Below are positions 1 through 5,986 of a DNA stretch of 13,628 bases, piece by piece. Under the pieces are notes generated by a model. The model ran no database searches, was not told the DNA's origin, and saw only the letters and a program-made list of their open reading frames with translations. A program made the translations under genes and the position numbers. The DNA lies in NCBI GenBank assembly GCA_949739085.1, contig CATIYU010000102.1, forward strand, positions 1 through 13,628, in the 5' to 3' direction. The stretch's first letter is position 1. Every line of letters begins with the position of its first letter. This stretch comes from an uncultured Eubacteriales bacterium. GTDB lineage: Bacteria; Bacillota_A; Clostridia; Oscillospirales; Oscillospiraceae.

Positions 1-195
1 ACCGACGACGCCATCAGCGACGGCATCGACTTCTTCGCCCTGGCGGACTTCTCCCTGGTCATCTGCAAGCCGGACCGGAAGGTCATCTACAGCGGCTGTC
101 AGTGGAGCGCCATCCAGGAGGAGGGCAAGGTGGGGGCCATGGTAGCGGAGAAGGTAACCGTGGTGGCCACCAGCCGCATTGAGGTGGCCGCCTGA
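1..195 (+). CDS. C-terminal end of probable contractile-tail tube protein (partial, 5' truncated)
   Basis: The window opens inside a reading frame whose last 64 codons are visible and which ends with TGA at 193-195. The residues form alternating hydrophobic strands (FFALADFSLVICKPDRKVIY, then EKVTVVATSRIEV), as expected of a beta-rich tube subunit. The position immediately before a run of baseplate genes is where contractile phages and PBSX-like elements encode the tail tube. This assignment rests on position and strand pattern, not on a diagnostic motif, so another small tail protein is possible. The stop overlaps the start of the next gene (TGATG), indicating translational coupling in one operon. 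Confidence 0.5.
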   Translation, partial: TDDAISDGIDFFALADFSLVICKPDRKVIYSGCQWSAIQEEGKVGAMVAEKVTVVATSRIEVAA

Positions 196-1067
196 TGGAG
201 GAACAGGGCCTTATCCAAATGAACATCCGGATTCCAGTGGGGGCTGTGGAGAGCCTGACCCGGTTGGCGGAGGGATTGGCCCGGCTGGCAGAGGCGGTGG
301 AGGGAGGCGCCGCCTCCGCCCCGCCGGTGGAGCGGGGAGAAAATGCCGCCTTCCGTCCCCAGCGGTTTCAGGAGATGCGCCGGGAGCTGGCCGCGCCGGA
401 GAGCGTCCAGGCGCCGGACGCGGAAGTGAAGGCCGGCGCGGAGCCGGTACGGGCCGCTGTCCGGGGGACAACGGCGGAACCGGAGAGCGCCTGGCAGGCA
501 GTGGAGGATGTGCCCGAACACAGCCCCGCCCCGGCGAAAGAGGCCCCGCCGGACCTGGATGCGGAGACGCTCTCCGCCCAGTTGGAACGGGAGCTGCGAG
601 ACCTGGAGGCCGTCCGGGCAGATGCGGAGGCCCGGGTTCCAGAGGCCCCCGCCGCCCGGACGGAGGAGGGGGGCCAGCCGCCGGAGGCCCGGCCCGTCCG
701 CGAGGAGGCGGATACACCTGTGCCTGATGCCCGCGCTGTGGAGGGGGAGGCGGAGATCCCAATTCCGGAGGCCCCCGCTCTGCGGATGGAGCTGGAGAGC
801 CAGATTCCCGAGGCCGAGGCGGTCTGGGCGGAGCCCAGGAATCAGGCGCCGGCCCCGGCTACGGTCCCGCCGGTGTTCCAGGCCCTGGAGGCCCCCCTGT
901 CCGCCGGTGGGGACCTCTCCTCCGCGCCGGAACAGGTGCTGAACCGGTGGACCGGCGTCACGGAGGAGCTGGCGGCGGCGGGGCCCGCTCCTCTGACGGC
1001 GGAGGCGGTATCCCTGGCCTTCAGCCGGGACGGACGGCGCTATGACAACGGCTTCCCGCTCTATTGA
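195..1067 (+). CDS. Acidic Ala/Pro/Glu-rich repeat protein in the tape-measure position (unknown function)
   Basis: A 290-residue protein of no family I recognise. Residues 1-40 could form an amphipathic helix (LTRLAEGLARLAEAVEGG). Residues 41-147 are low-complexity Ala/Pro/Glu/Arg. Residues 148-217 are five tandem 14-residue units, each beginning [V/I/P]-P-[E/D]-A. The C-terminal 30 residues look more ordered and end SRDGRRYDNGFPLY. It starts at an ATG sharing one base with the upstream stop. In Mu-like and PBSX-like operons this slot holds tail chaperones and a long helical tape-measure protein rich in transmembrane segments. This protein is much shorter, proline-rich and has no hydrophobic segment. 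It may be a reduced tape measure, a chaperone or a flexible linker; none is demonstrated. Confidence 0.8.
   Translation: MEEQGLIQMNIRIPVGAVESLTRLAEGLARLAEAVEGGAASAPPVERGENAAFRPQRFQEMRRELAAPESVQAPDAEVKAGAEPVRAAVRGTTAEPESAWQAVEDVPEHSPAPAKEAPPDLDAETLSAQLERELRDLEAVRADAEARVPEAPAARTEEGGQPPEARPVREEADTPVPDARAVEGEAEIPIPEAPALRMELESQIPEAEAVWAEPRNQAPAPATVPPVFQALEAPLSAGGDLSSAPEQVLNRWTGVTEELAAAGPAPLTAEAVSLAFSRDGRRYDNGFPLY
636..845 (+). repeat. Five tandem 42-bp (14-residue) degenerate coding repeats
   Basis: Within the acidic protein, residues 148-217 split without gaps into five 14-residue units beginning VPEAPAAR, PPEARPVR, VPDARAVE, IPEAPALR and IPEAEAVW. Each has Pro at unit position 2, an acidic residue at 3 and Ala at 4, and Glu is common in the second half. 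Three of the five end in Gln and two in Pro. The DNA copies have diverged, so the period is clearest in protein. A sixth, decayed unit (APAPATVPPVFQ) may follow. Confidence 0.8.
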
Positions 1068-1081
1068 GGAGGTGCGCGAGT

Positions 1082-1654
1082 ATGCTGCTGACACCCATGC
1101 GCTACAAGGACTACATCTGGCCCCACAATCCCGCCACCTACTCCATCCTCTATGAGCGGCAGGTTGCGGAGCACAAGGTGCCCTTTGGCCGCTACTGTAT
1201 GCAGGACCTGGGCCAGAGCTGCCGGATTATCCGGGGCCAGGGGGAGTTCGCCGGTGCGGACGCCTACGAGGAGTTCAAACGATTGGCCTCTGTCTTCTAC
1301 CGCGACGGGCCGGGCCTTCTGATCCACCCCCTCTGGCAGATCGCCAACGCCTATTTCACCTCCCTGAAGCTGGAGCAGGAGCCCCTGCCGGACTACGTGC
1401 GCTACAGCTTTGAGTTCCGGGAGCGGTTTGACGGCTATCGGGACAGCCTGACGGAGCTGGACGGCGGAACCGGCGGCGCGTCCCTTCCCGCCGCCGGCCG
1501 CCAGAGCGTCACCCACAGCGTCACCGGTGGCGACACCCTCTGGGCCATCGCCAGCCGCTACGGCGTCTCTCTGGAGGACCTCCTGGCGGCAAATCCGGGC
1601 ATTAAAAATCCCAATCTCATCCATCCGGGAGATCAGGTGGTGATCCCATGCTGA
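1082..1654 (+). CDS. Baseplate protein: DNA-circulation N-like domain plus C-terminal LysM (Mu gp43 / XkdP-like)
   Basis: A 190-residue protein. Residues 25-85 carry a pattern resembling the N-terminal domain of Mu gpN-type DNA circulation proteins: an E-H-x-V-P-F-G stretch, then D-L-G-Q, then D-G-P-G-L-L-I-H-P. Residues about 143-189 are a LysM domain (HSVTGGDTLWAIASRYGVSL, NPGIKNPNLIHPGDQVVIP). LysM proteins of this kind sit at the junction of tube and hub in contractile tails. A TTG at 1064 in frame is possible, but ATG at 1082 is chosen because GAGGAGGT at 1067-1074 lies 7 bases upstream. The frame ends in Cys and overlaps the next gene by 7 bases. It begins 14 bases after the acidic repeat protein ends, with no tape-measure gene between. 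Confidence 0.85.
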   Translation: MLLTPMRYKDYIWPHNPATYSILYERQVAEHKVPFGRYCMQDLGQSCRIIRGQGEFAGADAYEEFKRLASVFYRDGPGLLIHPLWQIANAYFTSLKLEQEPLPDYVRYSFEFRERFDGYRDSLTELDGGTGGASLPAAGRQSVTHSVTGGDTLWAIASRYGVSLEDLLAANPGIKNPNLIHPGDQVVIPC

Positions 1655-2586
1655 AGATCCAGCTGACAACCTATGACGGAGCCCGCTACGAGCTGCCCAC
1701 CCTGCTGCGTTGGGACGTGGACCTGAGCGGCGCGGTGCCCTGCGACAGCCTCTCCGCCACCTGCCTGTACGACGAGGGCATGGCGGACGTGCTGCCGAAG
1801 GCGGTCCGCTTTACCGCGCTCCGGGAGGGGGGCGTCGTGCTCCAGGGCGTGGTGGACGCCTACGAGATCTCCCTCTCCCGGCAGGGACTTCTGGCCACGG
1901 TGGAGGGCCGGGGGATGGCCGCGCTGCTGCTGGACAACGAGTCGGAGGCCGTCACCTACGAACGGGCCCCCCTTTCGGAGATTCTGGCCAACCACGTGAC
2001 CCCCTACGGCATTACGGCTGGCGCCCGGCAGGAGGTCTCCGGCCGCGGCTATGCCGTTGTCTCCGGCTCCAGCCAGTGGAAGGCGCTCCAGGGCTTTACC
2101 CGGCGCTTCGGCGGCTTTGACCCCTACTTCACCCGGGAGGGCGTGCTGGTGTGCGCGCCCCTGTGGGGCAGCGGAGAGGACCTGCGGGTGGACGACGCCG
2201 CGCCCCTTCTCTCCCTCCGGAAACGGGAGCAGCGCTATGGCGTCATCTCCGAGGTCCTCATACAGGACAAGGTCCAGGGCATCAGCCACCGGGTGCCCAA
2301 CCAAAAATTCATCGCCCAGGGCGGGCAGCGGCGGCACGTGCTCTATATGCCCCGCAGCACCGCCGCTAGCCGCCGGCACACCGGAGAGTATCAGATCGCC
2401 CAGTCCGCCCTGGAGCAGCTGGAGATCGAGCTGGAGCTGCCCTTCGCCTTCGCCGCTTTCCCGGGGGACCGGGTGGATTTGCAGCTGAGCCGGCTGAACC
2501 TATCCGGCCGCTATGAGACGGTGCGGTCCCGCAGCAGGCTGGACGCCGGCGGCGAGCGGTCGGAAGTAACTTTAAGCGTGAGGTGA
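1648..2586 (+). CDS. Baseplate hub protein, gp27 / Mu gp44 / XkdQ-like (late control gene D superfamily)
   Basis: A 312-residue protein with the layout of XkdQ and gpD/gp44 hub proteins. A beta-rich N-terminus (LKIQLTTYDGARYELPTLLR) is followed by a GVVDAYEISLSRQGLLATVE stretch typical of the hub barrel. Later come the EILANHV and WKALQGFTRRFGGFDPYFTR helices that recur around the middle of such proteins, and a C-terminal FPGDRVDLQ-type segment. Hub trimers connect tail tube to spike. The length matches the family. It overlaps the LysM gene by 7 bases and ends at TGA 2584-2586, next to the spike start, so the hub and spike genes are closely coupled. Family placement is from sequence pattern and gene order. 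Confidence 0.85.
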   Translation: MLKIQLTTYDGARYELPTLLRWDVDLSGAVPCDSLSATCLYDEGMADVLPKAVRFTALREGGVVLQGVVDAYEISLSRQGLLATVEGRGMAALLLDNESEAVTYERAPLSEILANHVTPYGITAGARQEVSGRGYAVVSGSSQWKALQGFTRRFGGFDPYFTREGVLVCAPLWGSGEDLRVDDAAPLLSLRKREQRYGVISEVLIQDKVQGISHRVPNQKFIAQGGQRRHVLYMPRSTAASRRHTGEYQIAQSALEQLEIELELPFAFAAFPGDRVDLQLSRLNLSGRYETVRSRSRLDAGGERSEVTLSVR

Positions 2587-2591
2587 TGGAC

Positions 2592-3086
2592 ATGTGGCTA
2601 TCGAAAAACCTGGCCCTCCGCCACAGGGTGGAGCAGGAGGGCGCGGCGGCGGACATGGGCGTGACCACCATCGGCGGCGGCAGCGCCTCCGTCATGACCC
2701 GGGGCGAGCAGCGGGACCTGGAGGTCTTCGCCCCCGGCGGGCTAGTCTGGCAGCCCAAGGCCGGGGACACGGTGCTGGTCATCAAGGGCGGTTCCGGCTG
2801 TCTGGAGCGGTGCGTAGCGGCGGCGGATACCGCGGATTTCACCCCCAAGGGCATGTCCCCGGGGGAGCTGTACCTGTACTCCGACGGCGCGTCCATCTAC
2901 CTGCGCAAGGACGGCAGCATCGCCGTCAAGGGGCGGGTCTCTGTGGAGGGGGAGCTGTCGGTTCAGGGGCCGGTCTCCATTGAGGGGAACCTCTCTGTGG
3001 AGGGGGACACGACCCTCACCGGAACGGTCAACATCCACGGGGATTTCTTTATTAACGGCGAGCCCTCCCGCCCCTGCCGCTGTTGA
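2592..3086 (+). CDS. Minimal tail spike, gpV / Mu gp45-like, with hexapeptide beta-helix
   Basis: A 164-residue protein. Residues about 20-80 fit the OB-fold of baseplate assembly protein V/gp45 (GVTTIGGGSASVMTRGEQRD, then LVWQPKAGDTVLVI). Residues 91-110 carry the typical GELYLYSDGASIYL link into the spike. Residues 112-159 are eight consecutive hexads with Gly at position 3 (VKGRVS, VEGELS, VQGPVS, IEGNLS, VEGDTT, LTGTVN, IHGDFF, INGEPS), which should form a trimeric beta-helix needle. The protein ends PCRC. An ATG at 2586 overlaps the hub stop, but ATG 2592 is preferred because GAGGTG at 2580-2585 then lies 6 bases upstream. It is short compared with Mu gp45 and P2 gpV, and carries no lysozyme domain. 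Confidence 0.85.
   Translation: MWLSKNLALRHRVEQEGAAADMGVTTIGGGSASVMTRGEQRDLEVFAPGGLVWQPKAGDTVLVIKGGSGCLERCVAAADTADFTPKGMSPGELYLYSDGASIYLRKDGSIAVKGRVSVEGELSVQGPVSIEGNLSVEGDTTLTGTVNIHGDFFINGEPSRPCRC
2925..3068 (+). repeat. Eight in-frame hexapeptide (18-bp) repeats forming the spike needle
   Basis: Residues 112-159 of the spike protein follow the rule [V/I/L]-x-G-x-x-[S/T/N/F] eight times in a row with no insertion. This is the register expected for an intertwined beta-helix in phage spike tips. Confidence 0.8.
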
Positions 3087-3108
3087 GAATAGAGGAGGGA
3101 GACGCACA

Positions 3109-3453
3109 ATGGAAGCCAGAATCGCAAACGGCGACTACATCCCCGACGGGCTGGGGGGCGTGGTGCGCTGCCAGGGCGCGGACGCCCTGCTGGAGCGGGT
3201 CCTCTTCCGCCTGACCGCCCGCCGGGGCCAGCTGCCCATGCTACCCCAGCGGGGCAGCCGGCTGTACCTGCTGGGCCGGGAACCCGCCGTCCGGCGGCTC
3301 TCTGCCGCCCGGCAGTACGTGGCGGAGGCCCTGGAGGCGGAGGAGGTCACGATCACGGACGTACAGCTCTCCCCCGCCGGGGAGGGGCGCACCAGCCTGA
3401 CCGTCCTGCTGGAGTACCGGGGGACGGACCTCACCGTGACCATGACCGTATGA
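3109..3453 (+). CDS. Baseplate wedge protein, gp25 / Mu gp46-like
   Basis: A 114-residue protein in the gpW/gp25 position between spike and baseplate J. Landmarks are an N-terminal NGDYIPDGLGGVVRCQG strand region, a helix (ADALLERVLFRLTARRGQLP), a PQRGSRLYLLG loop, REPAVRRLSAARQYVAEALE with Glu58-Pro59 resembling the conserved E-P-R region of gp25, and C-terminal strands (TSLTVLLEYRGTDLTVTM). gp25 proteins form the core of the baseplate and nucleate the sheath. The start at 3109 is preceded by AGAGGAGGGAG (3091-3101), and a 22-base gap separates it from the spike. Its TGA is overlapped by an ATG of the next frame. Confidence 0.8.
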   Translation: MEARIANGDYIPDGLGGVVRCQGADALLERVLFRLTARRGQLPMLPQRGSRLYLLGREPAVRRLSAARQYVAEALEAEEVTITDVQLSPAGEGRTSLTVLLEYRGTDLTVTMTV

Positions 3454-3464
3454 GGGAGGCAATC

Positions 3465-4526
3465 ATGCAAAAAACAATTGACGGAATCTATGAGGAGATG
3501 CTGGCCGTCTTCGGAGAGGCCAGCGGCTACCTGCCCAGCGCGTCCTGCGACCTGGCGGCCCGGCTCTACGCCGGGGCCGCTCAGATCCAGGGTCTCTATC
3601 TCCAGGCCCAATGGCTCCTGGACCAGAGCTTTCCCCAGACGGCCCAAGGGGGCTATCTGGATCAGCACGCCCAGCTGCGGGGCATCACCCGCGGCGTGGC
3701 CACCTGCGCCACCGGCAAGCTGCGCTTCGGCATCTCCACTGCCGTGGGCGCTGACCTGACCATCGACGCGGGCACCGTGTGCGTAACCGGCACAGGCATC
3801 CGGTTCGCCACCACGGACGCCGTGGTCCTTAGAGCGGGCAAGCTCTACGCGGACGCCCCCGCCGTTGCCCTGGAGCCCGGCAGGCAGGGCAACGTAGCCG
3901 CCAACACGGTCACCATCATGGCGGCCATGCCCGTGGGCGTGAAGGCCTGCACCAACCCGGAGGCATTCAGCGGCGGCGACGACGCGGAGAGCGACGAGGC
4001 CCTGCGGGAGCGGCTTATGGACAGCTACCGCCGCCTGCCCAACGGCGCGAACGCCGCCTACTACGAGCAGACGGCTCTCTCCCGCACGGGCGTGGCGGCG
4101 GCGGTGGCGGTGCGCTGTCCCCGCGGCGTGGGGTCTGTGGACCTGTACGTGGCCACCGACGCGGGCGTCCCAGACCAGGAGCTGCTGGCGGAGCTGCACA
4201 GCTACTTGCAGGAGAAGCGGGAGATCTCCGTGGACCTGCGGGTCCTGGCCCCTACGACGGCGGCTGTAAACATCAACGTGGCCGTCCAGCCCGCCGCCGG
4301 GTCTACCTTCGCCAAGGCCCGCGCCGACGCCGACGCCGCCCTGCGGGCCGCCTTTACCGGGGCCATGCTGGGCCAGGGGGTGACCCTGGCCTACCTGGGG
4401 AACCTGCTCTACAGCCTGGAGAGCGTCCAGAACTACCGATTCACCTCGCCTGCGGCGGACCTGGCCGCCAGCCCCACCGTGCTGCCCCGGCTGGGCACAG
4501 TGACCATTACAGAGTGGAGGGCGTGA
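3465..4526 (+). CDS. Baseplate J-like wedge protein (T4 gp6 / Mu gp47 / XkdT family)
   Basis: A 353-residue baseplate wedge protein, the usual length for XkdT/gp47. Visible hallmarks are the N-terminal helix with QAQWLLDQSFPQTAQGGYLD followed by HAQLRGITRG, which is the region that begins most baseplate J proteins. The beta domain follows (LRFGISTAVGADLTIDAGTV). Next is the central FSGGDDAESDEALRERLMDS motif and helix, then the NGANAAYYEQTALSRTGVAA segment, and a C-terminal FTGAMLGQGVTLAYLGNLLY domain. These proteins form the baseplate ring that triggers sheath contraction. An in-frame ATG at 3450 overlaps the previous stop, but ATG 3465 is chosen because GAGGGAGG (3452-3459) sits just upstream. 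Confidence 0.9.
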   Translation: MQKTIDGIYEEMLAVFGEASGYLPSASCDLAARLYAGAAQIQGLYLQAQWLLDQSFPQTAQGGYLDQHAQLRGITRGVATCATGKLRFGISTAVGADLTIDAGTVCVTGTGIRFATTDAVVLRAGKLYADAPAVALEPGRQGNVAANTVTIMAAMPVGVKACTNPEAFSGGDDAESDEALRERLMDSYRRLPNGANAAYYEQTALSRTGVAAAVAVRCPRGVGSVDLYVATDAGVPDQELLAELHSYLQEKREISVDLRVLAPTTAAVNINVAVQPAAGSTFAKARADADAALRAAFTGAMLGQGVTLAYLGNLLYSLESVQNYRFTSPAADLAASPTVLPRLGTVTITEWRA

Positions 4527-4528
4527 CC

Positions 4529-5095
4529 ATGGGATACAGCGGCCATCTGCGGGAATTGCTGCGGCCTCTGGGGGTCTACGAGCTCTCTCCCTCCAGCCTC
4601 AGCGGCGCGGAGCTGGAGGCCCTGGGCAGCGGCTTGGACAGCCTCAGCGCCCGTCTGGACTACGTGGAGCGGGAGAGCGCCCTCTCCACCGCCCAGGGGG
4701 AGGGCCTGGACCGGCGGGAGGCCCTCTTTGCCCGCACGCCGGTCCACTACTCCACCGAGCTGCGCCGGAAGGCCATCGCGGCCCTGCTGCGTATCGGCGG
4801 GGACTGCTTCACCCTCACGGACATCAACAACACCATCTCCGGCTGCGGCATCAAGGCCCTGGTGCAGGAGAAGGAGCAGTTCGGCTATGTCCGGGTCATC
4901 TTCCCGGATGTGGCCGGTATCCCCGAGGGGTTTGAGCAGATCCAGGAGATCATTCTGGACATCATTCCCTGCCATCTGAATGTGGAGTTCTATTTCCGCT
5001 ACCTCACCTGGGAGGAGTGCGAGGCCCACGGGTACACTTGGGAGATCATCCATCAGCGGCAGTACACCTGGTACCAGTTCGAGCTGGCGGTGTAG
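4529..5095 (+). CDS. Tail/baseplate protein, Mu gp48 / XkdU-like (DUF2313-type)
   Basis: A 188-residue protein directly after baseplate J, the place of XkdU/gp48/gpI. Its N-terminal part resembles that family: a GHLRELLRPLGVYELSPSSL opening, then LGSGLDSLSARLDYVERE, and further on HYSTELRRKAIAALLRIGGD. The C-terminal half (EQIQEIILDIIPCHLNVEFY) also fits, since family members often end with a helix and strand of this type. ATG 4529 is chosen over an in-frame GTG at 4514, because GTGGAGGG (4514-4521) then serves as ribosome binding site with a 7-base spacer. It is the last gene of the operon. No fibre or fibre-assembly gene follows, although Mu and PBSX normally have one here. It overlaps nothing and runs into a terminator 8 bases after its stop. 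Confidence 0.8.
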   Translation: MGYSGHLRELLRPLGVYELSPSSLSGAELEALGSGLDSLSARLDYVERESALSTAQGEGLDRREALFARTPVHYSTELRRKAIAALLRIGGDCFTLTDINNTISGCGIKALVQEKEQFGYVRVIFPDVAGIPEGFEQIQEIILDIIPCHLNVEFYFRYLTWEECEAHGYTWEIIHQRQYTWYQFELAV

Positions 5096-5102
5096 GCCGG
5101 AA

Positions 5103-5140
5103 GGCGGTCCCCGAAAATTTTTTCAGGGACCGCCATTTTT
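5103..5140 (+). terminator. Rho-independent terminator of the baseplate operon
   Basis: GGCGGTCCC (5103-5111) pairs perfectly with GGGACCGCC (5126-5134) around a 14-base A/T-rich loop, followed by ATTTTT. It begins 8 bases after the last tail gene and ends just before the tRNA promoter. Confidence 0.9.
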
Positions 5141-5144
5141 CTAG

Positions 5145-5173
5145 TTGACAAACCGGGGAATGCCTGCTATAAT
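5145..5173 (+). promoter_or_regulatory. Consensus sigma-A promoter of tRNA-Gly
   Basis: TTGACA at 5145-5150 and TATAAT at 5168-5173 with exactly 17 bases between, matching the consensus at all twelve positions. The tRNA begins 11 bases after the -10 box, leaving a leader of only a few bases. Confidence 0.93.
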
Positions 5174-5184
5174 AAACACGTTCT

Positions 5185-5260
5185 GCGGGCGTAGCTCATC
5201 TGGTAGAGCGCCACCTTGCCAAGGTGGAGGTAGCGGGTTCGAGCCCCGTCGCCCGCTCCA
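5185..5260 (+). tRNA. tRNA-Gly (anticodon GCC)
   Basis: A full 76-base cloverleaf. The acceptor arm GCGGGCG (5185-5191) pairs with CGCCCGC (5250-5256). The D arm is GCTC/GAGC. The anticodon arm is CCACC/GGTGG around loop TTGCCAA with anticodon GCC at 5218-5220. The T arm is GCGGG-TTCGAGC-CCCGT. The discriminator base is T, as usual in bacterial tRNA-Gly, and CCA is encoded at 5258-5260. It reads GGC (and GGT by wobble), a heavily used codon in this GC-rich genome. It stands alone between its own promoter and terminator. Confidence 0.97.
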
Positions 5261-5266
5261 GGATCA

Positions 5267-5299
5267 GAGGAAGAAACAGATTGTTTCTTCCTCTTTTTT
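5267..5299 (+). terminator. Terminator of tRNA-Gly
   Basis: GAGGAAGAAACA (5267-5278) pairs over 12 bp with TGTTTCTTCCTC (5282-5293) around a 3-base loop, followed by six T residues. It starts 6 bases after the CCA end. Confidence 0.9.
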
Positions 5300-5328
5300 C
5301 GTGGTAGAATTTGTGCTTTTTTAAAATA

Positions 5329-5361
5329 AAACCTTCCAAGGCCTGCCGCCCTGGAAGGTTT
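5329..5361 (-). terminator. Terminator of the leftward peptidase-rimO-pgsA-xpt operon
   Basis: AAACCTTCCA (5329-5338) pairs with TGGAAGGTTT (5352-5361) over 10 bp. Read on the minus strand the hairpin lies 9 bases beyond the xpt stop and is followed by T-rich sequence (complement of 5321-5328). The A- and T-rich flanks could let it work in both directions. Confidence 0.8.
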
Positions 5362-5370
5362 TTCTGTTCT

Positions 5371-5943
5371 CTACTCCCGGAATACGATTCCGTCCTCCCC
5401 GGCGCTCTCAATCACGGCCAGGGCGTGGTAGTTGACTCCCATGCTCCGCAGGCGGCTGCCGCCGCCCTGGAATCCCTTTTCAATGGCGATGCCAACGCCC
5501 ACCAGCGTGGCCCCGGCCTGCTCCACAAGACCGCACAGCCCCCGGACCGCCTCGCCGTTGGCCATAAAGTCGTCGATAATAAGCACCCGGTCGCTGGAGG
5601 TGAGCCACTCCTTGCTTAAAATCTGGGTGACCTTTTTCTTGTAGGTGTAGGAGAAAATCTCGCTCTGGTACAGCCCGCCCTCAATGTTGTCGCTCTTGGC
5701 CTTTTTGGCGAACACCATGGGCACGCCGTACCGCTCCGCGCAGATGGTGGCCAGGGCGATGCCGCTGGCCTCGGCGGTGAGGACCATGGTGATGTCCTTC
5801 ACGTCGAATAGTTTGGCGAACTCGTCCGCCAGATCGCCCATGAGCCTGGGGTCCACCCGGTGGTTGAGGAACCCGTCCACCTTGATGATGCCGCCGGGTA
5901 GGACCTTGCCTTCCTGGCGGATGCGGTCTTTCAGCTGCTGCAT
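5371..5943 (-). CDS. xpt: Xanthine phosphoribosyltransferase
   Basis: A 190-residue cytoplasmic enzyme that converts xanthine and PRPP to XMP in purine salvage. The type I phosphoribosyltransferase PRPP-binding motif VLIIDDFMANGEA is at residues 120-132. The N-terminal LPGGIIKVDGFLNHRVDP and the LTAEASGIALA stretch match Xpt, and length is close to the roughly 190 residues usual for the family. It is the last gene of a leftward operon, 43 bases after pgsA. That gap is too short for a purine riboswitch, which often precedes xpt in Firmicutes, so control here is probably through the operon promoter or at a distance. The ribosome binding site is only moderate (AAGGGG about 10 bases and AGGGA immediately upstream of the ATG). 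Confidence 0.93.
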   Translation of the reverse strand: MQQLKDRIRQEGKVLPGGIIKVDGFLNHRVDPRLMGDLADEFAKLFDVKDITMVLTAEASGIALATICAERYGVPMVFAKKAKSDNIEGGLYQSEIFSYTYKKKVTQILSKEWLTSSDRVLIIDDFMANGEAVRGLCGLVEQAGATLVGVGIAIEKGFQGGGSRLRSMGVNYHALAVIESAGEDGIVFRE

Positions 5944-5986
5944 TCCCTGTCACGCCCCTTTGTCAAAACTTTTATCCCAGCCGGGC

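Noticed and set aside
193..197. Programmed frameshift between the tube gene and the acidic protein, as in tail chaperone pairs
   Set aside because: The junction is a plain TGATG stop-start overlap with no slippery heptamer nearby in the visible sequence.
99..1094. Minus-strand 331-codon frame opposite the acidic repeat protein
   Set aside because: Arg/Gly/Leu-rich shadow of a GC-rich gene with no plausible domain. The + strand frame is coupled to its neighbours with correct spacing.
5185..5361. tRNA-Gly as a phage attachment site marking the tail module border
   Set aside because: No direct repeat of the tRNA 3' end was seen elsewhere in the window and no integrase is present. The module lies on the 5' side of the tRNA, not the usual 3' side.
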